From Shinella sp. XGS7 (lineage in GTDB: Bacteria > Pseudomonadota > Gammaproteobacteria > Burkholderiales > Burkholderiaceae_C): a stretch of DNA of 64,000 nt. The DNA is taken from contig NZ_CP084758.1 in assembly GCF_020535565.1 (NCBI RefSeq), forward strand, positions 1,081,501-1,145,500, in the 5' to 3' direction. This document shows positions 27,561 through 36,627 of the stretch, piece by piece. How positions within the stretch are numbered: position 1 is the stretch's first letter; each line of letters begins with the position of its first letter. The position numbers were made by a program, and so were the translations under genes. The notes below the pieces were generated by a model. That model ran no database searches. It was not told the DNA's origin and saw only the letters and a list, made by a program, of their open reading frames with translations.

Positions 27561-27791
27561 ATGCGATTCACTCCCGCACTGCGCTTCTTTCGCAAGAGTT
27601 CGCTGCCGTCCGAGGCACATGATCCGGCCGATCTGGGCACCGCCTTCGGCATGGAAGCCAGCCTGGAGAGCGATGAGCCCGGCGAGCGTCTGCAGCAGCA
27701 GCGCTACGAGCTGGAGTCCGAGCAGGCGGCCACGCGCGCCGCACTGGAGTCACCGCTGGCCTGGCTGAGTCGCCGCAACAGCGGCCATTGA
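27561..27791 (+). CDS. Small acidic protein, function unknown
   Basis: The 76-residue product starts at an ATG with GAGG 6 bases upstream. After a basic N-terminus (RFFRKSSLP) it is acidic and glutamate-rich (MEASLESDEPGERLQQQRYE) and probably helical in its second half. There is no membrane span. It has its own upstream region of about 260 bases (27300-27560), in which I see no other gene. It is convergent with the universal stress protein gene. I do not recognise the family. Confidence 0.5.
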   Translation: MRFTPALRFFRKSSLPSEAHDPADLGTAFGMEASLESDEPGERLQQQRYELESEQAATRAALESPLAWLSRRNSGH

Positions 27792-27864
27792 GCCCGCCGG
27801 GCGCCGTCCGCGGACCGCGGCGGCGCACCTTTTGTGACGATTTTTCCGAGCTGGGCCGGCGCCT

Positions 27865-28287
27865 TCAGCGCACCAGCAGCACGGGCACGCCGCAATGGGC
27901 CATCACCTTGGTGGCTACCGAGCCCATCACCAGATTGCCCAGGGTGTTGTGGCCGTGCGAACCCATGATGAGCAGGTCGAACTTGCCCTTGTCGGCCGCG
28001 CTGGCGATCACATCGGCCGCCGGGCCCACCTTGTAGAGGAACTCGGCCGGAATGCGCTGCTTGGCAAAGAAGGTGCGCAGGGTCTTGAGCACCTTCTCGG
28101 CTTCGTCGTTGTAGTAGCCCTTGAGCAGCTCCTTGTCCAGGGCTGCGGCGGCGCGCGGCGGCACGGCGGGCACGGCATGCAGCACCGTGTACTGGTGCTG
28201 GTCGCCCAGCCATTCATCGTGCGCGGCCAGATAGGCCAGCATGCGCTTGGTGTAGGCGCTGCCATCGACGGCGACCAGAATCTTCAT
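27865..28287 (-). CDS. Universal stress protein, single UspA domain
   Basis: From the ATG at 28287 the protein has 140 residues, the length of one UspA domain. It begins MKILVAVDGSAYTKRMLAYL (the Asp of VAVDGS is the conserved one). It also has the ATP-binding signature GSHGHNTLGNLVMGSVATKV (G-2x-G-9x-G-S/T), so it probably binds ATP. AAAGGAG lies upstream of the ATG, which decides against the longer frame. It appears to be a single gene. Such proteins accumulate in starvation and stress; no partner is evident. Confidence 0.95.
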   Translation of the reverse strand: MKILVAVDGSAYTKRMLAYLAAHDEWLGDQHQYTVLHAVPAVPPRAAAALDKELLKGYYNDEAEKVLKTLRTFFAKQRIPAEFLYKVGPAADVIASAADKGKFDLLIMGSHGHNTLGNLVMGSVATKVMAHCGVPVLLVR

Positions 28288-28375
28288 GCTCCGCTCCTTT
28301 GCTGTTGTTGCCACTGAGGGCGATCTTGCTGATCGGCAGTCTGGCAAACAAGCGGGTCGGCGAGCTTGACAGACA

Positions 28376-29149
28376 TCAAGCGCTGAACACCTCGACGCAG
28401 CGCAGACCGTCGTAATTCAAGGCCTCGCCGCGCTGGCTGTGGCCGCGCGCATTGCACACCACATGGCAGCCCTGCAGCCGGTAGTCGTGGCGGCAGTGCA
28501 GATGGCCGTGCAGCCAGAGCCGGGCGCGCGGCAGCAGGTCCTCGTCGTTGTTGCAGAAGCTGGCGGTGCCGGGCTGGCGGCCGTAACGCGGGTCGGCGCT
28601 CTGGATGCTGGGGCCGAAATGCGTGATCACCACGGTGGCCTCCCAGTCGGGGCCGCTTTCCGGGGCGGCCAGGGTCTGCTGCAGCCAGGCGCGGCAACGC
28701 AGGGCCTGCTCGCGCACGGCCGGCGCATCGAAGGGCCGGCCGTGGCGGCGGCTGTTCATCACTCGCTGGAAATAGCTGCCGGCGCGCAGGGCGCGCTCGC
28801 GCTGCGAAGCGCCGAAGAGATCGAAATCGCACCAGCGTGTGCTGCCCACGAAGCGCACGCGCCTACCCTGGGCATCGCGCATCAGATGCACGGCATCGTC
28901 CAGCATCACGAAGCCCAGCTCGGCGGCCAGATCGTGCAGACCGGCCCGGGCCGCGTCGAAGTCGCGGCCATCGTACTCGTGGTTGCCGGGCACGAAGAGC
29001 ACGGGCACCGGCCAGCCGGCAAAGCGGCGCAGGCCGGCCCAGCCGCTGTCCACATCGCCGGCCAGCACCAGGGCCTCGGCGCCGGGAGCGGGCTCGGGCC
29101 GGAAGTCTTCGGTCTCGAGATGCAGGTCCGAGATCAGCTGAAGTCGCAC
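28376..29149 (-). CDS. Calcineurin-like metallophosphoesterase
   Basis: The likely start is the GTG at 29149 (VRLQLISDLHLETEDF), since the family begins right at the DLHLE motif; no ATG is placed sensibly. The 257-residue product shows the five metal-binding blocks: SDLHLE, VLAGDVDSG, FVPGNHEYDG, VVITHFGPS and LWLHGHLHCRHDY. The set is complete, so an active two-metal phosphoesterase is likely. The substrate is unknown. It lies downstream of a YecA/SEC-C gene with a dispersed repeat between them. Confidence 0.87.
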   Translation of the reverse strand: MRLQLISDLHLETEDFRPEPAPGAEALVLAGDVDSGWAGLRRFAGWPVPVLFVPGNHEYDGRDFDAARAGLHDLAAELGFVMLDDAVHLMRDAQGRRVRFVGSTRWCDFDLFGASQRERALRAGSYFQRVMNSRRHGRPFDAPAVREQALRCRAWLQQTLAAPESGPDWEATVVITHFGPSIQSADPRYGRQPGTASFCNNDEDLLPRARLWLHGHLHCRHDYRLQGCHVVCNARGHSQRGEALNYDGLRCVEVFSA

Positions 29150-29188
29150 GTCGTCAGCATTCAGGCGGCTGGTCGAGCGGCTGCCGCT

Positions 29189-29256
29189 GATCCGGCTTGG
29201 CCGGTCAGCCGGCCGTGCCCCCTGGAGGGGGCGGCCGCAGGCCGTAGGGGGGAGTC

Positions 29257-29260
<4 letters not shown>
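29189..29260. repeat. Dispersed GC-rich repeat, copy A
   Basis: This 72-base element shares start (GATCCGGCT, GCCGGTC), middle (GTGCCCCCT) and end with the sequence at 40709-40789. The end is a 24-base block, identical in both copies, that begins GGGGCGGCCGCAGG. It also contains a hairpin (CCCCCT/AGGGGG type). The element reaches into the stop codon of the minus-strand YecA gene. Confidence 0.75.
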
Positions 29261-29996
<736 letters not shown>

Positions 29997-30000
<4 letters not shown>

Positions 30001-30950
30001 GCCTCGATTGTCGCCGTTGTGGCGCGGTTTGCGGCCTCGATCAGGCGCTCGCGCATCCAGCGCATGGCGCTGCGGCCGTCATTGCGCAGGTGCCAGAGCA
30101 TGTCCACATGCACCCGCGCCAGCGGCATGGGCAGGGGGCGCTCCACCAGCTGACCCTTGTAGCCCGTGGCCTCCACAAAGGAGGCGGGCAGCACGGTGAG
30201 CAGGTCGGAGCGGGTGACGATGCGGCCGGCGGTGAAGAACTGGTTGACGGTCAGCATGATGCGGCGCGAGCGGCCGAGCGCGGCCAGGGCTTCGTCGGTG
30301 AAGCCATGCGGCCGGCCCGAGAAGCTGACCAGCAGGTGGTGGGCGGCGCAGTAGCGGTCCAGGTCCAGCTCGCCCTCGGCCAGGGGGTGGCCGCGGCGCA
30401 TCACGCAGACGTATTCGCTCTCGTAGAGCCGGTGCTGGCGGATTGCCGCCATCGTGCCCAGGGACTGCAGCGCGGCCACGGCCTGGGGGAAATAGCCCAG
30501 GGCGAAATCGGCCTCGCCCTGCTCCAGCAGGCTGCGCGGGTCGCGGGTGGTGAGGGGCAGCACATGCACATTGGCCAGGGCCTGGGCGGCCTCCATCTGC
30601 ACCACCAGATGCGGCAGCAGCAGGGCGGCCGTGGAGTCGGCCATGGCCAGGCGGAAGGTGTATTCGTCGCGCTCGGGCTGGAAGTCGCTGGGGTCCAGCA
30701 CGCCCCGCAAGCGGTCCAGGGCAGCCCGCACCTCGGGCCACAAGCCCTCGGCCCGCGAAGTGGGCTTCATGCCGAAGGCCTGGCGCACGAAGAGCTCCTC
30801 GCCCAGGGCCTCGCGCAGGCGCTTCAGGGCATGACTGACGGCCGGCTGGGTCATGGCCAGGCGGTCGGCGGCCCGGGTCAGGCTGCGTTCGGCCATCACC
30901 GCGTCGAAGACTTTCAGCAGGTTCAGGTCCAGGTTGCGGAAGTTTGTCAC
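29997..30950 (-). CDS. LysR-family regulator
   Basis: The 317-residue protein has a NodD/LinR-like N-terminus ([20 protein letters not shown], then [20 protein letters not shown]) and an effector domain ([32 protein letters not shown]-like segment, [20 protein letters not shown]). It is first in a two-gene unit with the YecA/SEC-C gene and divergent from a small conserved gene at 31078. The 127-base spacer is AT-rich and contains GCAAA-N7-TTTGC (about 30990-31006) and the palindrome GGGTTAACCC (31016-31025), both candidate binding sites. The effector is unknown. Confidence 0.92.
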
Positions 30951-31077
30951 GAAGTCCCTCTGATATGCGCAGCGTTTATATATTCAATGCAAAGGATTCA
31001 TTTGCTGCAAGCCTAGGGTTAACCCGATACTTCGTTCCGTCGGCTCCAAAAGAGCTTCTTAACCAGGAAACAAAGCC

Positions 31078-31317
31078 ATGAGCGTCGCCTCTCAAACCTT
31101 CGGTCTGCCCCTGTCGCGTTCCATCGCCCACGGTGGCTCCTTCACTGCCATCGGCGCCCGCGTGTGGATGCGTCTGATCGACAGCATCAAGACCCACTAC
31201 CGTCTGGCCGCCGAGCGCCGCGCCGAGCGCGAACTGCTGGCCCTGGCCGCCCAGTACGAGTCCAGCATGCCCTCCTTCGCGGCCGAACTGCGCGCCGCCA
31301 ACGCTCGCCGCGGCTGA
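31078..31317 (+). CDS. Small conserved-looking protein, function unknown
   Basis: The 79-residue product has an ATG preceded by CAGGAAAC, an AT-rich promoter region and an intrinsic terminator downstream, so it is very likely a real monocistronic gene. Residues 25-79 look like two amphipathic helices rich in Arg, Glu and Ala (RLAAERRAERELLALAAQYE). No signal peptide or membrane span is visible. In length and charge it recalls the DUF1127-like small proteins, but I do not see the diagnostic motif. The divergent neighbour is a LysR gene, which may control it. Confidence 0.68.
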   Translation: MSVASQTFGLPLSRSIAHGGSFTAIGARVWMRLIDSIKTHYRLAAERRAERELLALAAQYESSMPSFAAELRAANARRG

Positions 31318-31364
31318 ATCCCGCGCCTCGGCAGTACCGAGCCTGGCGGTCAAGCCAAGGCATG

Positions 31365-31394
31365 AAAAAAGCCCGCTCCATGAGCGGGCTTTTC
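31365..31394. terminator. Bidirectional rho-independent terminator
   Basis: AAAAAA, then an 8-base stem GCCCGCTC-CAT-GAGCGGGC (31371-31389), then TTTT. It works in either direction, ending the small gene on the plus strand and pckG (stop at 31412) on the minus strand. Confidence 0.92.
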
Positions 31395-31411
31395 ATTTGC
31401 ACGGTTAGTGC

Positions 31412-33280
31412 TTACTCAGCGGCCAAACGTTGTTCGATCTTGGCCTTGGTGGCAGGCAGGGCGGCCGGCAGGTGGTGGGCCAGCTGCTGGAAGAGCTGCT
31501 CGTGCAGGGCCAGTTCCTCGGTCCAGGCGGCGCGGTCGATGTGGGTGACCTGCTCGAACTGGGCGGCGCTGAAGTCCAGGCCTTCCCAGTTGAGGTCGCC
31601 ATAGCCCGGCGTGACGCCAAACACATTCTCCTGACCACCGCCCTGGCCCTGGATGCGGTCCAGCATCCACTTGAGCACGCGCATGTTCTCGCCGTAGCCG
31701 GGCCAGACGAACTTGCCGTCCGGGCCCTTGCGGAACCAGTTGACGCAGTAGATCTGCGGCAGCTTGGCGCCCGAAGCCTGCAGCTTGGCGCCCAGATCCA
31801 GCCAATGCTGGAAGTAGTCGCTCATGTTGTAGCCCATGAAGGGCAGCATGGCGAAGGGGTCGCGGCGCACCACGCCCTGCTGGCCGGCGGCCGCAGCGGT
31901 GGTTTCAGAACCCATGGTGGCGGCCATGTAGACGCCCTCGGTCCAGTCGCGCGCCTCACAGACCAGGGGCACGGTGGTGGAGCGGCGGCCGCCGAAGATG
32001 AAGGCGTCGATGGCCACACCCGCCGGGTTGTCCCACTCGGCGTCCAGCACCGGGTTGTTGGTGGCGGCCACGGTGAAGCGGGCATTGGGGTGGGCGGCCT
32101 TGGCGCCGGTTTCCTTGGCGATGGCCGGCGTCCATTCCTTGCCTTGCCAGTCGATGGCGTGGGCCGGCGGGGTGTCCGTCATGCCTTCCCACCAGACATC
32201 GCCGTCGTCGGTCAGCGCCACATTGGTGAAGATGACATCGCGCTGCAGGCTGGCCATGCAGTTCGGATTGGTCAGGGTGTTGGTGCCCGGGGCCACGCCG
32301 AAGTAGCCGGCTTCGGGGTTGATGGCGTAGAGGCGGCCATCGGCTCCGGGCTTGATCCAGGCGATGTCGTCACCGATGGTCGTGACCTTCCAGCCGGCGA
32401 AGGCCTTGGGCGGGATCAGCATGGCGAAATTGGTCTTGCCGCAGGCGCTGGGGAAGGCGGCGGCCACATGGTGCTTCTTGCCCTCGGGGCTTTCCACGCC
32501 CAGCACCAGCATGTGCTCGGCCAGCCAGCCCTGGTCGCGGCCCATGGTGGAAGCGATGCGCAGCGCAAAGCACTTCTTGCCCAGCAGGGCGTTGCCGCCA
32601 TAGCCCGAGCCGTAGGACCAGATCTCGCGGGTCTCGGGGTAGTGGACGATGTACTTGGTCTTGTTGCAGGGCCAGGACACATCGGCCTGACCCGCTTCCA
32701 GCGGCGCACCCACGGTGTGTACGCAGGGCACGAACTCGCCATCGTCGCCCAGCACATCCAGCACCGCACGGCCCATGCGGGTCATGATGCGCATGTTCAC
32801 GGCCACATAGGGGCTGTCGGAGAGCTCCACGCCGATGTGGGCGATGGGCGAGCCGATGGGGCCCATGCTGAAAGGCACCACATAGAGGGTGCGGCCGCGC
32901 ATGCTGCCCTTGAACAAGGCCTTATCGCCGGTCTGCAGCAGGGCGCGCATCTCGGCCGGGTCCATCCAGTTGTTGGTGGGGCCGGCGTCTTCCTTGTTGC
33001 GCGAGCAGATGAAGGTGCGGTCTTCCACGCGCGCCACGTCGCTGGGATCGCTCCAGGCCAGGTAGCTGTTGGGACGGTTGGCCGGATTGAGTTTCTTGAA
33101 GGTACCGGCCTCGACCAGCTGCTGGCACAGGCGTTCGTACTCGGCCTGCGAGCCGTCGCACCAATACACCTCGCGCGCTTCGGTGAGCGCGGCGATCTCG
33201 GCCACCCAGGCCACCAGGCGCTGGTGCTTCACATAGGCCGGCACATTCAGGCGCAGGCCTTCCATCAGAGGTTGGTTCAT
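31412..33280 (-). CDS. pckG: Phosphoenolpyruvate carboxykinase (GTP)
   Basis: The enzyme interconverts oxaloacetate plus GTP with PEP, CO2 and GDP, the entry to gluconeogenesis. From the ATG at 33280 ([20 protein letters not shown]) it has 622 residues, the standard size. Visible motifs are the GTP-type P-loop [16 protein letters not shown] near 277, containing the reactive Cys, [40 protein letters not shown], and [17 protein letters not shown] lies upstream of the ATG. The leader carries an 11-base hairpin with a T-tract and an alternative pairing that includes the ribosome site, suggesting regulated expression. A strong terminator closes the gene. Confidence 0.97.
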   Translation of the reverse strand: MNQPLMEGLRLNVPAYVKHQRLVAWVAEIAALTEAREVYWCDGSQAEYERLCQQLVEAGTFKKLNPANRPNSYLAWSDPSDVARVEDRTFICSRNKEDAGPTNNWMDPAEMRALLQTGDKALFKGSMRGRTLYVVPFSMGPIGSPIAHIGVELSDSPYVAVNMRIMTRMGRAVLDVLGDDGEFVPCVHTVGAPLEAGQADVSWPCNKTKYIVHYPETREIWSYGSGYGGNALLGKKCFALRIASTMGRDQGWLAEHMLVLGVESPEGKKHHVAAAFPSACGKTNFAMLIPPKAFAGWKVTTIGDDIAWIKPGADGRLYAINPEAGYFGVAPGTNTLTNPNCMASLQRDVIFTNVALTDDGDVWWEGMTDTPPAHAIDWQGKEWTPAIAKETGAKAAHPNARFTVAATNNPVLDAEWDNPAGVAIDAFIFGGRRSTTVPLVCEARDWTEGVYMAATMGSETTAAAAGQQGVVRRDPFAMLPFMGYNMSDYFQHWLDLGAKLQASGAKLPQIYCVNWFRKGPDGKFVWPGYGENMRVLKWMLDRIQGQGGGQENVFGVTPGYGDLNWEGLDFSAAQFEQVTHIDRAAWTEELALHEQLFQQLAHHLPAALPATKAKIEQRLAAE

Positions 33281-33284
33281 GGCG

Positions 33285-33342
33285 TTCCCAATCAATTAAA
33301 AAGCGGAATTGGGTCAGGGCCGCGAGGCGATCCTGACCCAAT
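33285..33342 (-). promoter_or_regulatory. Attenuator-like leader of pckG
   Basis: On the minus strand, ATTGGGTCAGG (33342-33332) pairs perfectly with CCTGACCCAAT (33318-33308). TCCG and CTTTTTAATT follow, as in an intrinsic terminator. The distal CCCAAT can instead pair with a second ATTGGG at 33292-33287, which runs into the ribosome site GGGAA before the ATG. The two structures exclude each other. Upstream, GTAACC occurs twice with an 11-base period (about 33388-33404). Confidence 0.6.
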
Positions 33343-33625
33343 GCCGCCAGACTGTGGAAGGCTCCCGAGCATTGTCGCCCCGCCGTAACCGCGCTGTAAC
33401 CTCCGCGCTTCCGGGGGTCATGCATTTCCCGCATGAACTAATGCCGGTGCGGGCGCCGTGCTTTCGGGGCGCCGGATGAGGGCCCATATGGGTTGGCATC
33501 TCAACGCGCATGCGATGTGCGGGATTTGCGGTATTTGTGCATGAATATTGCCGACATCCCCTCCCTTGGGGTGATGCCATCCACGTGCTGGCAATGGCTA
33601 CGATATGTAGCAATCAATCTCATTA

Positions 33626-33706
33626 CCAAAGGCAAAACCGGCGCGAGCCGGTGACGCAAAGCCTCCGGTCTCGCGCCAGTCGTCGAGATAGCGGGGTTGC
33701 CGGGCC
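33626..33706 (+). promoter_or_regulatory. Class I cyclic-di-GMP riboswitch (GEMM-I)
   Basis: The segment matches the GEMM-I aptamer: AAAGGCAAAACC, a P1b stem ACCGGC-GCGA-GCCGGT capped by a GNRA tetraloop, the invariant GACGCAAAGCCTCCGG, a second stem, and the closing AGATAGCGGGGTTGCCG. Downstream are a 7-base stem GGCCGAT/ATCGGCC (33703-33722), which could compete with the aptamer end, and a hairpin GGGCT-TTCG-AGCCC (33749-33762) directly before the first ATG. Neither has a T-tract, so translational control is more likely than termination. Between pckG and this element (33343-33625) I see no gene; a promoter for the riboswitch must lie there. Confidence 0.9.
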
Positions 33707-33762
33707 GATAGACCGATCGGCCTGCCCCGCGCTGCGCGCTGCCTTTGGGGGCTTTCGAGCCC

Positions 33763-34710
33763 ATGGAACAGGCAGTAGACATGACAGCAAAGACCGCGCT
33801 GGGAAGCGCCGCCGGGAACCCGGACCCTCAAGATCCTCGCGCTGCAAAGCGAAGTCACGCGGTGCTCGCGTCAGTCCCGGCGCCCCGCTGGCTGGGGGGC
33901 CTCGCCTCGCTGGCCTGCCTGGCCGCGCTGGCGCAGGAGCCCGTGCCGCCAGTGGACGCGGTTTCAGCGCCGGCGGCGGCCGCCTCAGCCGCTTCAGCCG
34001 CAGACTCGGCGTCTGCCCCCACCGCGGCCTCCGCGCCCCTGCCAGGCGCGGACGCTGCGTCGGCCCCAGCCCCGTCGCCGGCCCGTCTCAAGGTGGTGTA
34101 CTCCACCGTGATCGCGCCGAATGTCGCGCTCAAGGAGGTGCCGCGCGAGGTCGTGCTGGTCCGGCCCGAGGCCACCAAGAAGAACCTGGGAACCCAGCTC
34201 GCGTTGAACGCCTTCCTGCTGGTGGCCACCGGGGGGCGTGCCGCCGTGGCCAACACCTTCAGCAAGGACGATCTGAACGGCATCAGCGTGCCCGACGTCG
34301 AAGATCGGCGCCATCTGCAGAACCCCGTTCCCGATCGCTATGTGGAGACCATGCGTCAGGCCTTCAACGAGCAGCTCGAGACGCTGCCGCAGTACCAGGG
34401 CCAGGCATTCAAGCAACCCATCGCCGTGGCCGGGGGCCGTGCCGCCCTGATCTACGAATCGCTCTTGACGGATTCGCCGACCTACTACCTGCAGCTGGAG
34501 CTGAAGTTTTCCAAGCGCAAGGAGTCCGTCAGCCTGTTCACCCTGTACCCGGACAACTATCTGGATTGCACGTTGCGCAGCGAGCAGCACCTGCCGCTGG
34601 CGCAGTGGTCGCCCGAGAACTACAAGCCGGTGGCCGATGAACTGGCCCGCCTGCTGGAGGGCTGCCGCGGCAAGGCCCTGGCGCAGCTGGGGAGCCTGCT
34701 GGCGGAGTGA
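33763..34710 (+). CDS. Exported protein of unknown function under a c-di-GMP riboswitch
   Basis: The ATG at 33763 gives 315 residues; an in-frame ATG at 33781 (MTAKTALGSAAGNPDPQDPR) is equally plausible and clears the hairpin before the first one. A hydrophobic segment ending ACLAALAQEP suggests a signal peptide with a long N-region. A low-complexity Ala/Ser/Pro linker of about 60 residues follows. The folded domain of about 200 residues (from RLKVVYSTVIAPNVALKEVP) contains YYLQLELKFSKRKESVSLFT and two Cys near the end. I recognise no family. The riboswitch upstream indicates control by cyclic-di-GMP, hence a probable link to biofilm, adhesion or motility (inference). Confidence 0.85.
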   Translation: MEQAVDMTAKTALGSAAGNPDPQDPRAAKRSHAVLASVPAPRWLGGLASLACLAALAQEPVPPVDAVSAPAAAASAASAADSASAPTAASAPLPGADAASAPAPSPARLKVVYSTVIAPNVALKEVPREVVLVRPEATKKNLGTQLALNAFLLVATGGRAAVANTFSKDDLNGISVPDVEDRRHLQNPVPDRYVETMRQAFNEQLETLPQYQGQAFKQPIAVAGGRAALIYESLLTDSPTYYLQLELKFSKRKESVSLFTLYPDNYLDCTLRSEQHLPLAQWSPENYKPVADELARLLEGCRGKALAQLGSLLAE

Positions 34711-34948
34711 TGGCTGCATCGCCGGCCCCGCCAAATTCTGTGCGGAGGGTCGGCATGTCGGGATGGAGTCGCCCCGTCCAAGTTCTCAAACTCGCCCCTT
34801 TTTCCCGGCATCCCGCGGTGGTGTTTCCCACGCCCCCTGCTGACAATAGCCCGATGAGCTTCGTTACTGCGCGCCGCTGCGGCGTCCCCTTCGTGGCCCG
34901 GGCGTATGGGCCCGGCGCTGAAGCGTCCTTCCTGCGGCACGTGCGCCC

Positions 34949-36565
34949 ATGGCAGGCCTGAGTCTCAAGGCGCGGCTGGCTCTGCTGGTGGCCCTGCTGA
35001 TGGGCCTGCAGCTCCTGCTGGGCGGCTTGGCCATCTGGCATCTGGACGAAGCCTCGCGCAAGCTGGACTCCTTCTATGCCGACCGTCTGGTGCCGGCCCA
35101 GCAGCTGCGCACCATCGCCCAGCTGCTTCGCGCCGAGGCCCCGGTCCTGGCCAGCCAGGAGGACGCGGGTGAGGCCACACAGCAGCGCCTGGCCCAGCTG
35201 CGGCGTGAGGTGAACGAGCTCTGGGCGCGCTACAAGGACACCTATCTGGTCGAGGAGGAGCGCTTCCTGATCGCCCGGGTGGAGCCCCAACTGCGCCACG
35301 CCCATCTGCTGCTGGAGCGCCTGCAGGCCTTGCTGAGCCAGGCCGATGTGGACAGCCGGCGGCGCTTTGCCGAACTCGACTTGGTGCCGGGCCTGCGCCC
35401 CCTGGGCCGCAGCCTGGACGAGCTGATCGATCTGCAGCTCACCGTGGCCAAGCGCGAGGCCGAGGCCAGCCGCCGGACCTTCGAACGCAGTCGCTGGCAG
35501 CTGCTGCTCATGCTGTTGGGGGCGGGCTTGCTCAGCGCGGCGGCCGCCTGCTGGCTGTGGTCGCGTTATCGCCGCGAGCGCGAAGACCAGGCCGAGCGCG
35601 AGCAGCGCCTGCAGCGCTTCTATGTGGCCCTGTCGCAGTGCAACCAGCTGCTGCTGCAAGCGCCCGAAACGGCCCAGGCCCTGTATGAAACCCTGTGCCG
35701 CATCTGCGTGGAGACCGGCCAGGCCCGCTTGGCCGCCGTGATTGCGGTGGAGGGCCAGGAGGCCCGGCGCGTGGCGGCCGAAGGGCCGGTGGACAGCCTG
35801 CTGGCCGACGTCCCGGCCCGCTGGACGCTGGACTCCGCCTATGGCCAGCGCAGCCTCACCTCCCAGGTCTTGCGCAGCGGCCAGCATCTGGTGAGCAATG
35901 ACGCCGGCCTGGACCCGCGCATGGCGCACTGGCATGCCAGCGTGGTGGCCCGCGGTGTGCCCGCCATGGCGGCCTTTCCCTTGCGCCGCGGCGGTCAGGT
36001 GGTGGCGGCCCTGATGATCTTTGGCGGCCAGCGCGGCTATTTCGAGCCCGCCCTGGTGAGTCTGCTGGACGAGATGGCGGCCGATATCGCCTTTGCCCTG
36101 GACCATCTGGATGCCCGGCGCCAGCGCGATGCCGCCCTGCGCGAGGCCGAGGCCGAGCGCGATCTCTTTCAGCGCCTCTTCAATGTCTCGCCCGTGACCT
36201 GCGCCCTCACCACCCTGGCCGAGCAGCGCGTGCTGGAGGTCAACGAGGTGCTGTGCCGGCGCTACGGCCTGAGCCGCGAGCAGATGCTGGGCCGGCGCAT
36301 GGGCGAGCTGGGCGCGGGTCTGCTGCCCGATGACCGGGCGCGCTACTACGAGGCCCTGCACCGCGAGGGCCGGGTGCGCAATCTGGAGGTGCGCATCCAC
36401 GACCGCAGCGGCCGCCTGCGCCACTCCCTGCTCAGCGGCGAGATCCTGGACTACCAGGGCCAGCGCTGCGTGCTCTCCACCAGCGTGGACATCACCGAGC
36501 TGCGCGAGGCCCAGGCCCGGCTCAGCGGGGGCGGGTCGGCGCCCTCGGCACCCTCGGCACAATAG
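34949..36565 (+). CDS. Membrane sensor with GAF and PAS domains but no output domain
   Basis: The 538-residue protein has a first span at about 10-30, a periplasmic four-helix-bundle-like region rich in heptads (about 31-180), and a second span (about 188-208, LLLMLLGAGLLSAAAACWLW). A GAF domain (about 235-385) and a PAS domain (about 400-525, ending STSVDITELREAQARL) follow. A GGDEF, EAL or kinase domain normally follows such a PAS, but the chain stops after a short Gly/Ser/Pro tail. No continuation is seen in other frames before the MOSC gene. It may be a natural adaptor or a truncated cyclase. It lies 238 bases after the riboswitch-controlled gene. Confidence 0.88.
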   Translation: MAGLSLKARLALLVALLMGLQLLLGGLAIWHLDEASRKLDSFYADRLVPAQQLRTIAQLLRAEAPVLASQEDAGEATQQRLAQLRREVNELWARYKDTYLVEEERFLIARVEPQLRHAHLLLERLQALLSQADVDSRRRFAELDLVPGLRPLGRSLDELIDLQLTVAKREAEASRRTFERSRWQLLLMLLGAGLLSAAAACWLWSRYRREREDQAEREQRLQRFYVALSQCNQLLLQAPETAQALYETLCRICVETGQARLAAVIAVEGQEARRVAAEGPVDSLLADVPARWTLDSAYGQRSLTSQVLRSGQHLVSNDAGLDPRMAHWHASVVARGVPAMAAFPLRRGGQVVAALMIFGGQRGYFEPALVSLLDEMAADIAFALDHLDARRQRDAALREAEAERDLFQRLFNVSPVTCALTTLAEQRVLEVNEVLCRRYGLSREQMLGRRMGELGAGLLPDDRARYYEALHREGRVRNLEVRIHDRSGRLRHSLLSGEILDYQGQRCVLSTSVDITELREAQARLSGGGSAPSAPSAQ

Positions 36566-36627
36566 ACCTCTTTCTTCACCGCCCTCTGCCCCGCCCGCAG
36601 GCCCTGCCGGCCCGCGAGGCATCCGAC

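Noticed and set aside
34855-34961. 35-codon upstream frame before the GAF/PAS sensor
   Set aside because: It overlaps the sensor start and has no clear ribosome site. It could be a leader peptide, but nothing supports it.
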